DNA of 64,000 bases from Mesorhizobium sp. NFR06 (GTDB taxonomy: Bacteria; Pseudomonadota; Alphaproteobacteria; Rhizobiales; Rhizobiaceae): the NCBI RefSeq assembly GCF_900115245.1, contig NZ_FOVT01000004.1, positions 186,001-250,000 on the forward strand, in the 5' to 3' direction. Position 1 is the first letter of the stretch, and every line of letters begins with the position of its first letter. The notes below the pieces were generated by a model that saw only the letters and a program-made list of their open reading frames with translations, did no database searches and was not told the DNA's origin. The position numbers were made by a program, and so were the translations under genes. Below are positions 1-11,073 of this stretch, one piece after another.

Positions 1-147
1 TGTGCTAGACGGCAATCGACTTTCGGCCGGGGATAGCGGAAGCCATCCCTCCGTGCTTGGAAAAATCGCAGTAAGGTCAAAGATTTAGCCAGAGTTTTTG
101 CTCGCGCCAACAATCTGCGGCCTCTCAGACAAGAGAAAAGACGGTCC

Positions 148-708
148 GTGGCCCAATCGTCATCGCCAATCTCAGCTGTCGCAGAACGCTACGCAGGCTC
201 GCTGTTCGAGCTTGCGTTGCAGGAAAAGTCGGTCGCCAATGTCGAGACGGATCTGACCAGCTTCGAGACGATGCTCAACGACAGCGCGGATCTTTCCCGG
301 CTGATCAACAGCCCGGTGTTCTCCAGCGAGGACCAGGCAAGGGCCATCGCCGCCATCGCCGACAAGGCCAAGATCACCGGCCTGGTCGGCAATTTCCTGC
401 GCGTCGTGGCCAAGAACCGCCGACTGTTCGCCGTGCCCGGCATGATCAAGGCGTTCCGCCAGATCGCCGCCGATCATCGCGGCGAGGCCGCGGCCGAGGT
501 CACGTCGGCGCACGCGCTGACGACCGCGCAGCAGACTGAACTCAAGGCGGCGCTGAAGGGCATCGCCGGCAAGGATGTGGCCATCGCCATGACCGTCGAT
601 CCGTCGCTGCTCGGCGGCCTGATCGTCAAGATGGGCTCGCGCCAGATCGATACGTCGCTCAAAACCAAACTCAATTCGCTCAAGCTTGCACTGAAAGAGG
701 TCGGCTGA
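148..708 (+). CDS. atpH: ATP synthase F1 delta subunit
   Basis: Delta subunit (186 aa) of the F1Fo ATP synthase, which links the catalytic F1 head to the peripheral stalk at the inner membrane. The N-terminal half shows the OSCP/delta pattern ([16 protein letters not shown]) and the C-terminal part ends with the family signature around [17 protein letters not shown]. The start is GTG at 148, preceded by a purine-rich GAGAAAAG. The stop codon overlaps the atpA start (TGATG at 706-710), so the two genes are translationally coupled. Length matches the family. Family, length and synteny agree. Confidence 0.97.
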   Translation: MAQSSSPISAVAERYAGSLFELALQEKSVANVETDLTSFETMLNDSADLSRLINSPVFSSEDQARAIAAIADKAKITGLVGNFLRVVAKNRRLFAVPGMIKAFRQIAADHRGEAAAEVTSAHALTTAQQTELKAALKGIAGKDVAIAMTVDPSLLGGLIVKMGSRQIDTSLKTKLNSLKLALKEVG

Positions 709-2237
709 TGGACATCCGCGCCGCGGAAATTTCCGCAATTCTGAAAGACCAGATCAAGAATTTCGGCAAGGAGGCCGAGGTCTCCGAAGTCGGTCAGGTT
801 CTGTCCGTCGGTGACGGCATCGCCCGCGTCTACGGCCTCGACAACGTCCAGGCCGGCGAGATGGTCGAATTCCCCGGCGGCATCCGCGGCATGGCGCTGA
901 ACCTCGAAGCCGACAATGTCGGCGTCGTCATCTTCGGCGCCGACCGCGACATCAAGGAAGGCGACACCGTCAAGCGCACCGGCGCCATCGTCGACGTTCC
1001 GGTCGGCCCGGGCCTGCTCGGCCGCGTGGTCGACGCGCTCGGCAACCCGATCGACGGCAAGGGCCCGATCAAGGCGACCGAACGCAAGCGCGTCGACGTC
1101 AAAGCGCCCGGCATCATTCCGCGCAAGTCGGTGCATGAGCCGATGTCGACGGGCCTCAAAGCCATCGACGCGCTGATCCCGGTTGGCCGCGGCCAGCGCG
1201 AGCTGGTCATCGGCGACCGCCAGACCGGCAAGACCGCCATCATCCTCGACACGATGCTGAACCAGAAGTCGGTGCACGACAACGGCCCGGAGAAGGAAAA
1301 GCTCTACTGCGTCTACGTCGCCGTCGGCCAGAAGCGCTCGACCGTCGCGCAGTTCGTCAAGGTGCTGGAAGAGCGCGGCGCGCTCGACTACTCCATCATC
1401 ATCGCCGCCACCGCGTCCGATCCGGCGCCGATGCAGTTCTTGGCGCCGTTCGCCGGCTGCACCATGGGCGAGTATTTCCGCGACAACGGCATGCACGCGC
1501 TGATCAGCTATGACGATCTGTCGAAGCAGGCCGTCGCCTACCGCCAGATGTCGCTCCTGCTACGCCGCCCGCCGGGCCGCGAAGCCTATCCGGGCGACGT
1601 CTTCTATCTCCACTCGCGCCTGCTCGAGCGCGCCGCCAAGCTCAACGACGACAACGGCAATGGTTCGCTGACCGCACTGCCGATCATCGAGACGCAGGCC
1701 AACGACGTGTCGGCCTACATTCCGACCAACGTGATCTCGATCACCGACGGCCAGATCTTCCTCGAGACCAACCTGTTTTTCCAGGGCATCCGTCCGGCGG
1801 TCAACGTCGGCCTGTCGGTGTCGCGTGTCGGCTCCTCGGCGCAGGTCAAGGCGATGAAGCAGGTCGCCGGCTCGATCAAGGGCGAGCTCGCGCAGTACCG
1901 TGAAATGGCGGCCTTCGCGCAGTTCGGCTCGGACCTCGACGCCGCCACGCAGCGCCTCTTGAACCGCGGTTCGCGCCTGACCGAGCTGCTCAAGCAGCCG
2001 CAGTTCTCACCGCTGAAGACGGAAGAACAAGTCGCGGTGATCTTCGCCGGCGTCAACGGCTATCTCGACAAGCTGGCGCTCAACCAGGTCAGCAGGTTCG
2101 AGCATGGCCTGCTCAGCCACATGCGCTCGGCCGGCAAGGACGTGCTCGACGGCATCCGCAAGGAGAAGGCGCTGTCGGACGACCTGCGCGCCAAGCTCAA
2201 GGCCGAGATCGACGCTTTTGCCAAGACCTTCGCCTAA
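708..2237 (+). CDS. atpA: ATP synthase F1 alpha subunit
   Basis: Alpha subunit (509 aa), the non-catalytic nucleotide-binding subunit that alternates with beta in the F1 hexamer. The Walker A motif GDRQTGKT is at about residue 169, and the C-terminal region has the typical [14 protein letters not shown] stretch. The start overlaps the atpH stop, and atpG follows after 34 bases. Length and motif positions match bacterial alpha subunits, with no unusual extension, unlike the beta subunit downstream. Confidence 0.98.
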   Translation: MDIRAAEISAILKDQIKNFGKEAEVSEVGQVLSVGDGIARVYGLDNVQAGEMVEFPGGIRGMALNLEADNVGVVIFGADRDIKEGDTVKRTGAIVDVPVGPGLLGRVVDALGNPIDGKGPIKATERKRVDVKAPGIIPRKSVHEPMSTGLKAIDALIPVGRGQRELVIGDRQTGKTAIILDTMLNQKSVHDNGPEKEKLYCVYVAVGQKRSTVAQFVKVLEERGALDYSIIIAATASDPAPMQFLAPFAGCTMGEYFRDNGMHALISYDDLSKQAVAYRQMSLLLRRPPGREAYPGDVFYLHSRLLERAAKLNDDNGNGSLTALPIIETQANDVSAYIPTNVISITDGQIFLETNLFFQGIRPAVNVGLSVSRVGSSAQVKAMKQVAGSIKGELAQYREMAAFAQFGSDLDAATQRLLNRGSRLTELLKQPQFSPLKTEEQVAVIFAGVNGYLDKLALNQVSRFEHGLLSHMRSAGKDVLDGIRKEKALSDDLRAKLKAEIDAFAKTFA

Positions 2238-2271
2238 CAAGAAGCCGGACGCACGGGATCAGGTTTGAAGC

Positions 2272-3159
2272 ATGCCTTCATTAAAAGACCTTCGTAACCG
2301 TATCGCCTCGGTCAAGGCGACGCAGAAGATCACCAAGGCGATGCAGATGGTCGCCGCGGCGAAGCTGCGCCGCGCGCAGGAAGCGGCGGAAGCGGCGCGT
2401 CCCTATTCCGAGCGCATGGGCGCGGTTCTGGCCAACATCACCCAGGCAATCGGCGGTGGCGGCGATGCCCCGGCGCTGATGACCGGCACCGGCAGGGACG
2501 ACGTGCATCTGCTCATCGTCTGCACCGCCGAGCGCGGCCTGTGCGGCGGCTTCAACTCGCAGATCGCGCGCCTCGCCCGCGATCACATCCGCAGGCTGCT
2601 GGCCGACGGCAAGCAGGTCAAGATCATCTGCGTCGGCAAGAAGGGTTTTGACATCCTGCGCCGCGACTACGGCTCGCTGATCCTCGAGCGCGTCGATCTG
2701 CGCGAGGTCAAGACGCTCGGCTTCGTCAATGCCGATGCGATCGCGCGCAAGGTCATTCACCTGTTCAACGAGGGCAGCTTCGACATCTGCACGCTGTTCT
2801 ATTCGCAGTTCAAGTCAGTGATCAGCCAGATCCCGACGGCGCAGCAGATCATCCCGGCGGGGCAGGCTTCCGCGGCGACAGAGACCGGCAACGGCGCCGG
2901 CGGCGCGGTCTACGAATACGAGCCGGAGCCGGGCGAAATCCTCTCCGACCTCATCCCGCGCAACATCGCCGTGCAGATCTTCCGCGCGCTGCTGGAAAAC
3001 GCGGCCGGCGAGATGGGTGCCAAGATGAGCGCGATGGACAATGCGACGCGCAATGCCGGCGACATGATCAACAAACTGTCGATCACCTACAACCGCCAGC
3101 GGCAGGCGCAGATCACCAAGGAACTGATCGAAATCATTTCGGGCGCCGAGGCGCTCTAG
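2272..3159 (+). CDS. atpG: ATP synthase F1 gamma subunit
   Basis: Gamma subunit (295 aa), the central rotor shaft that couples proton flow through Fo to catalysis in F1. The N-terminal helix begins [20 protein letters not shown] and the C-terminal helix carries the conserved [13 protein letters not shown] and [16 protein letters not shown] stretches. It lies between atpA and atpD in the canonical order, and a 64-base gap before atpD holds that gene's ribosome-binding region. Length is normal. Confidence 0.98.
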   Translation: MPSLKDLRNRIASVKATQKITKAMQMVAAAKLRRAQEAAEAARPYSERMGAVLANITQAIGGGGDAPALMTGTGRDDVHLLIVCTAERGLCGGFNSQIARLARDHIRRLLADGKQVKIICVGKKGFDILRRDYGSLILERVDLREVKTLGFVNADAIARKVIHLFNEGSFDICTLFYSQFKSVISQIPTAQQIIPAGQASAATETGNGAGGAVYEYEPEPGEILSDLIPRNIAVQIFRALLENAAGEMGAKMSAMDNATRNAGDMINKLSITYNRQRQAQITKELIEIISGAEAL

Positions 3160-3205
3160 GCGCGCCGCGCGGGATCTCCCGGCGGGCAGCGTGAACAACG
3201 GATAG

Positions 3206-4807
<1,602 letters not shown>

Positions 4808-4811
4808 CGAA

Positions 4812-4897
4812 GCGAATAGCGAATAGGGAGTAGTGAATAGGGATCAGTGGGCCGGCCGAGTTTCTTTACTACTCGCTACTCGCTATTCCCTACTCGC
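4812..4897. repeat. Inverted repeat of GNGARTA heptads between atpD and atpC
   Basis: The gap between atpD and atpC is almost filled by two opposing arms (about 4812-4842 and 4867-4897). The left arm reads as 7-base units GCGAATA, GCGAATA, GGGAGTA, GTGAATA. The right arm, read on the other strand, is GCGAGTA, GGGAATA, GCGAGTA, GCGAGTA. The RNA would form a long hairpin within the atp transcript. The sequence directly before the atpC ATG has no evident Shine-Dalgarno. This is a dispersed-element-like structure; its function is unknown. Confidence 0.85.
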
Positions 4898-4906
4898 TAA
4901 ATTGGC

Positions 4907-5314
4907 ATGGCTGAAGCTTTCAAGTTCGAACTGGTCTCGCCGGAGCGGCTGCTCGTTTCCGAGCAGGTCGAGTCCGTCGTCATCCCGGGCGCCGAAGGCG
5001 AAATGACGGTGATGGCGCAGCACGCGCCGGTCATGACCACCATCAAGCCCGGCGTCGTCACGGTAAAGGCCGCGTCCGGGAAGGAAGATCGCTATGTCGT
5101 GTTCGGCGGTTTCGCCGACATCCTGCCGTCCGGCTGCACGCTGCTCGCTGAATCGGCGGTGCATGTGAACGACATCGACCGCGCGGACCTCGCCCGCCGC
5201 ATCCAGGACGCCAAGGAAGACGCCGCCGACGCCAAGGACGACGTGGCGCGCAGCCGCGCCGAGCAGTTCCTCAGCCAACTCACCACGCTGGAAGGCGCGC
5301 TGCTGCCGGCCTGA
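4907..5314 (+). CDS. atpC: ATP synthase F1 epsilon subunit
   Basis: Epsilon subunit (135 aa), part of the central stalk and a regulator of ATP hydrolysis. The beta-sandwich domain has the conserved VVIPGAEGEMTVMAQHAPVM pattern, and the C-terminal helical part is a short acidic/Ala stretch (AKEDAADAKDDVARSRAEQF). The start is ATG at 4907, right after the heptad inverted repeat and without a clear Shine-Dalgarno. It is the last gene of the atp operon and is followed by a hairpin-type terminator. Confidence 0.96.
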   Translation: MAEAFKFELVSPERLLVSEQVESVVIPGAEGEMTVMAQHAPVMTTIKPGVVTVKAASGKEDRYVVFGGFADILPSGCTLLAESAVHVNDIDRADLARRIQDAKEDAADAKDDVARSRAEQFLSQLTTLEGALLPA

Positions 5315-5340
5315 GATTTAGGCTTCCAGCGGAGATTGCA

Positions 5341-5366
5341 AAAGCGGGCTTGCCCCGCTTTTTTCT
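5341..5366 (+). terminator. Rho-independent terminator after atpC
   Basis: A GC-rich hairpin AAGCGGG / CCCGCTT with a short CTTGC loop, followed by a T-run (TTTTTTC), lies 27 bases after the atpC stop. It is a good candidate for the end of the atp operon transcript. A longer in-frame reading of the next gene would start inside this hairpin, which argues for the later ATG at 5401. Confidence 0.8.
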
Positions 5367-5400
5367 TTGGTGGAAAGTCCGGTTGCCTTGGGGACGGGCG

Positions 5401-6375
5401 ATGACGCAGCAATCGGATCAGCGGGAAACCGCGTCGCGATCCAGGTGGTCGACAGCGCTGGTGTCGGCTTTCGGCGGACCTTTCGGCGGGTTCCTCTGGA
5501 TCGGCGCCGGCAGGCTGGCGGTCATAAGCCTGATGGTCTTCAGCGCCATCAGTTTCGCGATCACCTACATCGGGTTCCCGGTGCTGCCTGGCAAGGACCT
5601 TGCCTGGCTGGCCAACTTTTCAGGCTTCGGTCTGATGATACTGTGGGTTGCGCTTGTCGTGCCCTTCGCACCCCGCTTCCAGCCGGACAAATGGTATGCG
5701 CACGGCGTCGGGGTGCTGGTGCTGGTGTTTCTTTCCTCACCTGTGGCCGCGCTGGTGGTCCGTTCGTTCCTGTTCCAGCCGTTTTCGATTTCGTCCAGCA
5801 GCATGACGCCGACCTTGCAGGAAGGCGACTATCTCTTCGTGTCCAAAACGGCATACGGCTACAGCCGCTACAGCGTGCCGTTCAAACTGCTGCCGATAGA
5901 AGGACGCATGTTCGGCGCGGAGCCGAAACGAGGGGATGTGGCGGTGTTCAAGTTCCCGCCGAATCCAAGCGCGGATTACATCCAGCGGATCGTCGGTCTT
6001 TCCGGCGAGAAGATCCAGATGGTCGACGGCGTGCTGCTTATCAACGGTGTGGCTGTTGGCCTCGAGGATGCCGGTACTTTCGCGTATGAGGGCAAGCCGG
6101 CCAGGCTTCAGCGCGAGACCCTGCCGGGAGGCGTCAGTCATCTCGTCCTCGACCTGACGGACAATTCGACTGGTGACAACACGCGCGTGTTCGAGGTCCC
6201 CGAAGGCCATTATTTCGTGCTGGGCGACAATCGCGATAATGCCTCGGACAGCCGGTTTACAGTCGGCTTCGTTCCCTATGAGAATCTCGTCGGGAAGGCG
6301 GTGCGCCTGTTCTGGAACTCGAACGGGGTCGACTACGTCGCGCGTCAGATCGTGAACGGGTCGGCGGGCGAGTAG
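5401..6375 (+). CDS. Signal peptidase I (S26) homologue with catalytic Lys replaced by Gln
   Basis: S26-family leader peptidase homologue (324 aa). N-terminal hydrophobic segments (about residues 35-125) precede the periplasmic domain. The catalytic Ser box is present (SSSSMTPTLQEGDYLF, Ser about residue 134), as is the C-terminal box GDNRDNASDSR. In the box that normally carries the general-base lysine (YIKR in canonical enzymes) the sequence reads DYIQRIVGLSGEKI, giving Gln at about residue 195. It may be inactive or use another base. The start is ATG at 5401 after GGGGACGGG. It is convergent with the next gene, and the two stop codons abut. Confidence 0.85.
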   Translation: MTQQSDQRETASRSRWSTALVSAFGGPFGGFLWIGAGRLAVISLMVFSAISFAITYIGFPVLPGKDLAWLANFSGFGLMILWVALVVPFAPRFQPDKWYAHGVGVLVLVFLSSPVAALVVRSFLFQPFSISSSSMTPTLQEGDYLFVSKTAYGYSRYSVPFKLLPIEGRMFGAEPKRGDVAVFKFPPNPSADYIQRIVGLSGEKIQMVDGVLLINGVAVGLEDAGTFAYEGKPARLQRETLPGGVSHLVLDLTDNSTGDNTRVFEVPEGHYFVLGDNRDNASDSRFTVGFVPYENLVGKAVRLFWNSNGVDYVARQIVNGSAGE

Positions 6376-7890
6376 CTACTCTGCGAGCCTGGGCGGTTCG
6401 TTGCCGATGCCCAGAGCGGCAAAGACCAGCTTCGGTCCGCCTTGCTTGAAACGGACCAGATGCGTGGCGACAAACTCGATCAATTTCTGTTGTTCCGGAT
6501 GGCCCTTGGCAAAACCGGCGAGCTCGAACACGGCCGCCGTCAACCGTTCCGTCGGCAGGTTGCGGCTGAACAGGTCGTCGAGGGCAGTATCGAGCGGGTC
6601 GGTGAAGTGGCCCTCGGGCAAGGTCTTGCCGCGTGCCGCGCAGGCAGCGATCCAGGCGGCCACCACCAACGTCAGATGTTCGGGCAGGGCGCCAGCCTCA
6701 AGCCTTGCAAGCGCGGAGGCGATGATGCGCTGCGGCAATTTCTGGCTGCCGTCATTGGCGATCTGCGCGGTGCGGTGGGCGAGCGCGGTGTTGGAGAAGC
6801 GCTCGGCAAGCTCGGCTGTGTAGGCGCTGGTATCAAGCCCGGCATCCTGCGGCAGCGTCGGGACCGCCTCGACCCATAGCCGGTCGACGAACTGGCGGAT
6901 CGCCGGATCGGCGAAGGCGCGGTCGACGGTGGCGTGGCCGCTGAGCAGGCCGAGATAGGCGATGCCCGAATGGGCACCGTTGAGCAGTCTCAGCTTCATA
7001 TCCTCGAAGGGACCGACATCCTCGACCATGGTGACGCCGAATTTCTCCCAGGCCGGCCGCCCGGCCGGAAAACGATCCTCGATCACCCACTGGCGGAACG
7101 GCTCGGTCATCACCGGCCACGCGTCCTCGAGGCCGAGCGCTTTTGCAATGCGCGCCCTGTCGGCATCGGTGGTCGCCGGCACGATGCGGTCGACCATGCT
7201 CGACGGGAAGGCCACTTCATCGGCGATATAGCCGGCTAACGGCCTATCGCCTGCGCTGCCACGGGCGTCGCGCAGTTTGGCAAACTCGACCAGAAGCCTG
7301 TGCAGCGTAGCGCCGTTGGCCGGAAGATTGTCGCAGCAAAGCACGGTGAAGGGCAGGATGCCGGCGGCGCGGCGGCGCGCAAGCGCCTCGGTGAGAAAAC
7401 CATGCGCGGTCTTCGGCGATCCGGGGTTGGTCAGGTCGTGGACAATGTCGGGATGGTTTTTGTCGAGGCTGCCGTCTGCGGCCCTCAGATAGGCTTTTTC
7501 AGTGATAGTCAGCGTGACGATGCGCGTGCGCGGGTCGGTCAGCGCGGCGAGCACCGCGCCGGGATCTTCCGGTGCCACCAGGAGTGAGAGGATCGAACCT
7601 GCGACCTGCAACTGCTGGCCGGTGCTGTCCCTTACCGCCAGCGTGTAGAGCCCGTCCTGCGGTGTCAGCGCATCGCGCGTGTCGGGGCTGCGCAGCGAGA
7701 CGCCGACGACGCCCCAGTCGCTCTCGCCCTCCGCCAGGGAGGCATCGACATAGGCGGCCTGGTGAGCGCGGTGAAAGGCGCCGACGCCAAGATGGACGAT
7801 CCCGGGCGTGACGGAATTTCGGTCATAACGAGGCACCAGTACTTCAGGGGGCAGCTTTGCAATTGTGGCGTTGGACAGGCGGCCGTTCAT
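6376..7890 (-). CDS. uxuB: Mannitol dehydrogenase family oxidoreductase, probable fructuronate reductase
   Basis: NAD(P)-dependent long-chain polyol/uronate dehydrogenase (504 aa). The N-terminal Rossmann domain begins around GIVHLGVGAFHRAHQA. The family catalytic motif KxxxxNxxH is present as KLRLLNGAH. The family includes mannitol 2-dehydrogenase, tagaturonate reductase and fructuronate reductase. Divergent placement beside uxaC and the kdu genes favours reduction of D-fructuronate to D-mannonate (UxuB), but substrate cannot be read from sequence alone. It is transcribed away from uxaC across a 177-base shared promoter region. Confidence 0.85.
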   Translation of the reverse strand: MNGRLSNATIAKLPPEVLVPRYDRNSVTPGIVHLGVGAFHRAHQAAYVDASLAEGESDWGVVGVSLRSPDTRDALTPQDGLYTLAVRDSTGQQLQVAGSILSLLVAPEDPGAVLAALTDPRTRIVTLTITEKAYLRAADGSLDKNHPDIVHDLTNPGSPKTAHGFLTEALARRRAAGILPFTVLCCDNLPANGATLHRLLVEFAKLRDARGSAGDRPLAGYIADEVAFPSSMVDRIVPATTDADRARIAKALGLEDAWPVMTEPFRQWVIEDRFPAGRPAWEKFGVTMVEDVGPFEDMKLRLLNGAHSGIAYLGLLSGHATVDRAFADPAIRQFVDRLWVEAVPTLPQDAGLDTSAYTAELAERFSNTALAHRTAQIANDGSQKLPQRIIASALARLEAGALPEHLTLVVAAWIAACAARGKTLPEGHFTDPLDTALDDLFSRNLPTERLTAAVFELAGFAKGHPEQQKLIEFVATHLVRFKQGGPKLVFAALGIGNEPPRLAE

Positions 7891-7985
7891 GGAAGCTCAG
7901 TCTCCGATCGGGTGCTCGGGGCGAAAACGACGGCAGCGGCGTAACATCCGCCGTCACCGCGCACAATGGCCGCGTCCCGCTCGAA

Positions 7986-8000
7986 AGTCATCATATGACT
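7986..8000. promoter_or_regulatory. Candidate GntR operator between uxuB-like gene and uxaC
   Basis: The divergent intergenic region contains a perfect palindrome AGTCAT-CAT-ATGACT (6-3-6) beside an AT-rich stretch (TATATAATTTTTGTATG). A TTGACA at 8017-8022 could be the -35 box for uxaC. FadR/FCD-type GntR regulators commonly bind short palindromes of this size, and such a regulator is encoded in the same cluster at 12366. Assigning the site to that regulator is inference. Confidence 0.5.
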
Positions 8001-8067
8001 ATATAATTTTTGTATGTTGACATTATCTCCTGTCGATCTACCAATAGCGCAGCCTGGGAGGAGCTGA

Positions 8068-9471
8068 GTGGCCGCATTGACCGATCCGGACCTGTTGTTC
8101 GCGCCGGAAACGCGTTCATTGGCCCGCGCCCTCTACGCGGGCGTGAAGGACCTGCCGATCGTCAGCCCGCACGGCCATACCGACCCGCGCTGGTACGCGC
8201 TGAACGACCCTTTCCCCGATCCGGCGCAATTGCTGATCGTGCCGGACCATTACATTTTTCGTATGCTGTTCAGTCAGGGCGTGCGGCTGGAAGAGCTCGG
8301 CGTGCCGACGTTTGACGGCGGCCCCGTCGAAACCGACGGCCGAACGATCTGGCGGCGCTTTGCCGAGCATTATTATCTCTTCCGCGGCACGCCGACCCGG
8401 CTCTGGCTCGACCATGTGCTCGAGCATCTGTTCGGCATCGAAACGCCGCTCAATCCGAACACCGCCGACCACTGCTACGACACGATCGCCGAGCTGCTGC
8501 GCCGTGACGATTATCGCCCGCGCGCGCTGTTCGAGCGGTTCAACATCGAGGTGATCGCCACGACCGAAGGCGCGCTCGACGACCTCAGATGGCACCGGAC
8601 GATCCGCGACAGCGGCTGGCACGGCCGTGTCGTCACCGCCTACCGGCCAGATGCCATCGTCGATCCCGACTTCGAAGGTTTTTCGGCCAATCTCGACCGT
8701 CTTGGCGAAATCACCGGATGCGACACCGGCACATGGGCCGGCTATCTCGAGGCGCACTGGCAGCGCCGCGCCTATTTCAAGGAATTCGGCGCGACCTCGT
8801 CCGATCACGGCCATCCGACCGCCGAGACCGCCAATCTGTCCGATGCCGCGGCCGAGGAGCTGTTCAACCGCATCCGCCGCGGCTCGGGGGATGAGCGCGA
8901 GCGCAAACTGTTCCGCGCCCAGATGCTGACCGAGATGGCCAAGATGAGCCGTGACGATCGACTAGTGATGCAGATCCATCCCGGCTCCTGGCGCAATCAT
9001 TCGCCGGCTATTTTCCAGAGGTTCGGCAGGGACAAAGGTTTCGATATCCCGACCAGGACCGATTATGTGACGGCGCTGAAGCCGCTGCTCGACTGCGTCG
9101 GGCTGGAGCGCGACCTCACAATCATCCTGTTCACGCTCGACGAGACCAGCTACGCGCGCGAGCTGGCGCCGCTTGCCGGCGTCTATCCGGCGCTGAAGCT
9201 CGGGCCGGCCTGGTGGTTCCACGACAGTCCGGAAGGCATGCGCCGCTTCCGCGAGATGACCACCGAGACGGCCGGTTTCTACAACACCGTCGGCTTCAAC
9301 GACGACACGCGCGCCTTTCCCTCGATCCCGGCGCGCCACGACGTCGCGCGCCGTGTCGACTGCGCCTTTCTGGCGCGGCTGGTCGCCGAGCATCGCCTCC
9401 GGGAGGAGGAGGCGCATGAGCTGGCGCGGGAGCTTGCCTACACGCTTGCCAATAAGGCGTACCGGCTCTGA
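8068..9471 (+). CDS. uxaC: Glucuronate (uronate) isomerase
   Basis: Amidohydrolase-fold isomerase (467 aa) that converts D-glucuronate to D-fructuronate and D-galacturonate to D-tagaturonate. Family signatures include [15 protein letters not shown] near the N-terminus, [11 protein letters not shown] in the middle and [17 protein letters not shown] in the C-terminal third. The start is GTG at 8068 after GGGAGGAGC. Length is typical of UxaC. It is the first gene of the rightward uronate operon and is followed within 34 bases by a TRAP-type uptake system. Confidence 0.95.
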   Translation: MAALTDPDLLFAPETRSLARALYAGVKDLPIVSPHGHTDPRWYALNDPFPDPAQLLIVPDHYIFRMLFSQGVRLEELGVPTFDGGPVETDGRTIWRRFAEHYYLFRGTPTRLWLDHVLEHLFGIETPLNPNTADHCYDTIAELLRRDDYRPRALFERFNIEVIATTEGALDDLRWHRTIRDSGWHGRVVTAYRPDAIVDPDFEGFSANLDRLGEITGCDTGTWAGYLEAHWQRRAYFKEFGATSSDHGHPTAETANLSDAAAEELFNRIRRGSGDERERKLFRAQMLTEMAKMSRDDRLVMQIHPGSWRNHSPAIFQRFGRDKGFDIPTRTDYVTALKPLLDCVGLERDLTIILFTLDETSYARELAPLAGVYPALKLGPAWWFHDSPEGMRRFREMTTETAGFYNTVGFNDDTRAFPSIPARHDVARRVDCAFLARLVAEHRLREEEAHELARELAYTLANKAYRL

Positions 9472-9505
9472 GCCGGGCGCCCATGATTTTATAAGGGAGG
9501 AAGTC

Positions 9506-10483
9506 ATGTTGCATTTTTCGAGATTGACCGCGGCGGCATTCGCCTTCGGTTCGCTGTTGATCGGCATCGCCAACGCCGAGACTGTGCTGCGCTCGTCCGA
9601 CACGCATCCCGACGGCTATCCGACCGTCGAGGCGGTCAAATATATGGGCGAGCTGATCAAGCAGCGGACCAATGGCCGCTATTCGATCGAGGTCTATCAT
9701 TCGGCGCAGCTCGGCGAGGAGAAGGACACGATCGAGCAGACACAGTCCGGCGTCATCGACCTCGATCGCGTTTCGATGGGGCCGTTCAACGGCATCGTGC
9801 CGGAGACCGCGGTGCCGTCGCTGCCCTATATGTTCCGCTCGGTCGAGCATATGCGCCATGTCATGGACGGACCGGTCGGCGACCAGATCCTAAAGGCCTT
9901 CGAGGCGCATGGTCTTGTCGGCCTCGCCTTCTACGATTCCGGCGCACGCTCCTTCTACAACACCAAGAAGGACATCGCCTCGATCGCCGACCTCAAGGGC
10001 ATGAAGTTCCGCGTCATCCAGTCGGACGTCTTCGTCGACATGGTCAATGCGCTCGGCGCCAATGCCACGCCGATGGCCTATGGCGAGGTCTACTCCGCGC
10101 TGCAGACCGGCGTCATCGACGGCGCCGAGAATAACTGGCCGAGCTTCGAATCCGCCAAGCATTACGAGGTCGCCAAGCATTACACGCTCGACCAGCACCA
10201 GATCGTGCCGGAAGTGTTGGTGATGTCGAAGGCGAGCTGGGACAGGCTGTCGCCGGAAGACCAGGCGATCGTGCGCCAGGCGGCCAAGGACAGCGTGGTC
10301 AAGATGCGCGAGCTGTGGGACGCGCAGGAGAAGAAATCGCGCGACATCGTCGAGAAGGCCGGCGTCAAGGTCAGCGAGATCGACAAACAGCCGCTGATCG
10401 ACGCGATGAAGCCGGTCTACGACAAATATCTGTCGACGCCGGAGCTGAAAGACCTCGCCGCCCGCATTCAGGCCGCGAAATGA
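9506..10483 (+). CDS. TRAP transporter periplasmic substrate-binding protein (DctP family)
   Basis: Periplasmic solute receptor (325 aa) of a tripartite ATP-independent transporter. A Sec signal peptide ([13 protein letters not shown] then ETVLRSSD) is followed by a DctP domain containing [39 protein letters not shown]. The start at 9506 has a strong GGGAGG; an upstream in-frame extension into uxaC is rejected. Position between uxaC and kduI suggests a uronate or unsaturated uronate ligand. The stop overlaps the next start (ATGA). Confidence 0.93.
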   Translation: MLHFSRLTAAAFAFGSLLIGIANAETVLRSSDTHPDGYPTVEAVKYMGELIKQRTNGRYSIEVYHSAQLGEEKDTIEQTQSGVIDLDRVSMGPFNGIVPETAVPSLPYMFRSVEHMRHVMDGPVGDQILKAFEAHGLVGLAFYDSGARSFYNTKKDIASIADLKGMKFRVIQSDVFVDMVNALGANATPMAYGEVYSALQTGVIDGAENNWPSFESAKHYEVAKHYTLDQHQIVPEVLVMSKASWDRLSPEDQAIVRQAAKDSVVKMRELWDAQEKKSRDIVEKAGVKVSEIDKQPLIDAMKPVYDKYLSTPELKDLAARIQAAK

Positions 10484-11070
10484 CCAGCATGGACGACAGG
10501 CCGAGCGGCGCAGGAGCCTCTGCGCCGCCCATGGCGCAGCCGGGCTCGAACGCATTCTGGCTGCGCGCCGAACGGCTGCTGTCGGGCCTGGCGACGCTGG
10601 CGCTGTGGATCAGCGGCGCCGGCCTGACATTGATGACGATCATCATCTTCTGGCAGGTCTTCTCGCGCTATGTTCTCAACCGCTCGCCGAGCTGGACCGA
10701 GGCCTTCTCGGTGCTGCTGATGGGCTGGTTCATTTTCCTGGGCGCTGCGGTCGGCGTGCGCGAGCGCACCCATCTTGGCTTTGACGTGCTGCTCTATTTT
10801 CTGCCCGCTTCGGCCAAGGCGGTGCTGCGCACCGTCTCCGACGTCGTCGTGCTGGCTTTCGGCGCCGGCATGATCGTCTACGGCATCCAACTGGCAAGGC
10901 TCACCTGGAACACCGTAATGCCGTCGCTCATGCTGCCCGGCGGCGTGGCCTTCCTGCCGGTCATCCTGGGCGGCGCGCTCGTCTGCCTGTTCTCGCTCGA
11001 GCGGCTCGCGGGGCGCTTTGCCGGCCTGCCCGTCGATGCCGACATCCATGCCACCGGCGAGGAGGTGTGA
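10480..11070 (+). CDS. TRAP transporter small permease (DctQ family)
   Basis: Small membrane subunit (196 aa) of the same TRAP system. After a hydrophilic N-terminus there are four predicted helices, including [20 protein letters not shown] and [21 protein letters not shown]. The RERTHLGFD stretch is characteristic of DctQ. The start ATG overlaps the stop of the receptor gene (ATGA at 10480); a second ATG at 10489 is possible. The large permease follows 3 bases after the stop. Confidence 0.92.
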   Translation: MTSMDDRPSGAGASAPPMAQPGSNAFWLRAERLLSGLATLALWISGAGLTLMTIIIFWQVFSRYVLNRSPSWTEAFSVLLMGWFIFLGAAVGVRERTHLGFDVLLYFLPASAKAVLRTVSDVVVLAFGAGMIVYGIQLARLTWNTVMPSLMLPGGVAFLPVILGGALVCLFSLERLAGRFAGLPVDADIHATGEEV

Positions 11071-11073
11071 ACC

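Noticed and set aside
474..1496. Long minus-strand frame across atpA
   Set aside because: It is a shadow of atpA in GC-rich DNA, with no ribosome-binding site and a His/Asp/Arg-rich composition.
4812..4897. CRISPR-like repeat because of the regular GNGARTA units
   Set aside because: Units are only 7 bases, contiguous, and arranged in opposing arms; no spacers.
5350..5400. Earlier non-ATG start for the signal peptidase homologue
   Set aside because: It would begin inside the atpC terminator hairpin; ATG 5401 has a better upstream GGGGACGGG.
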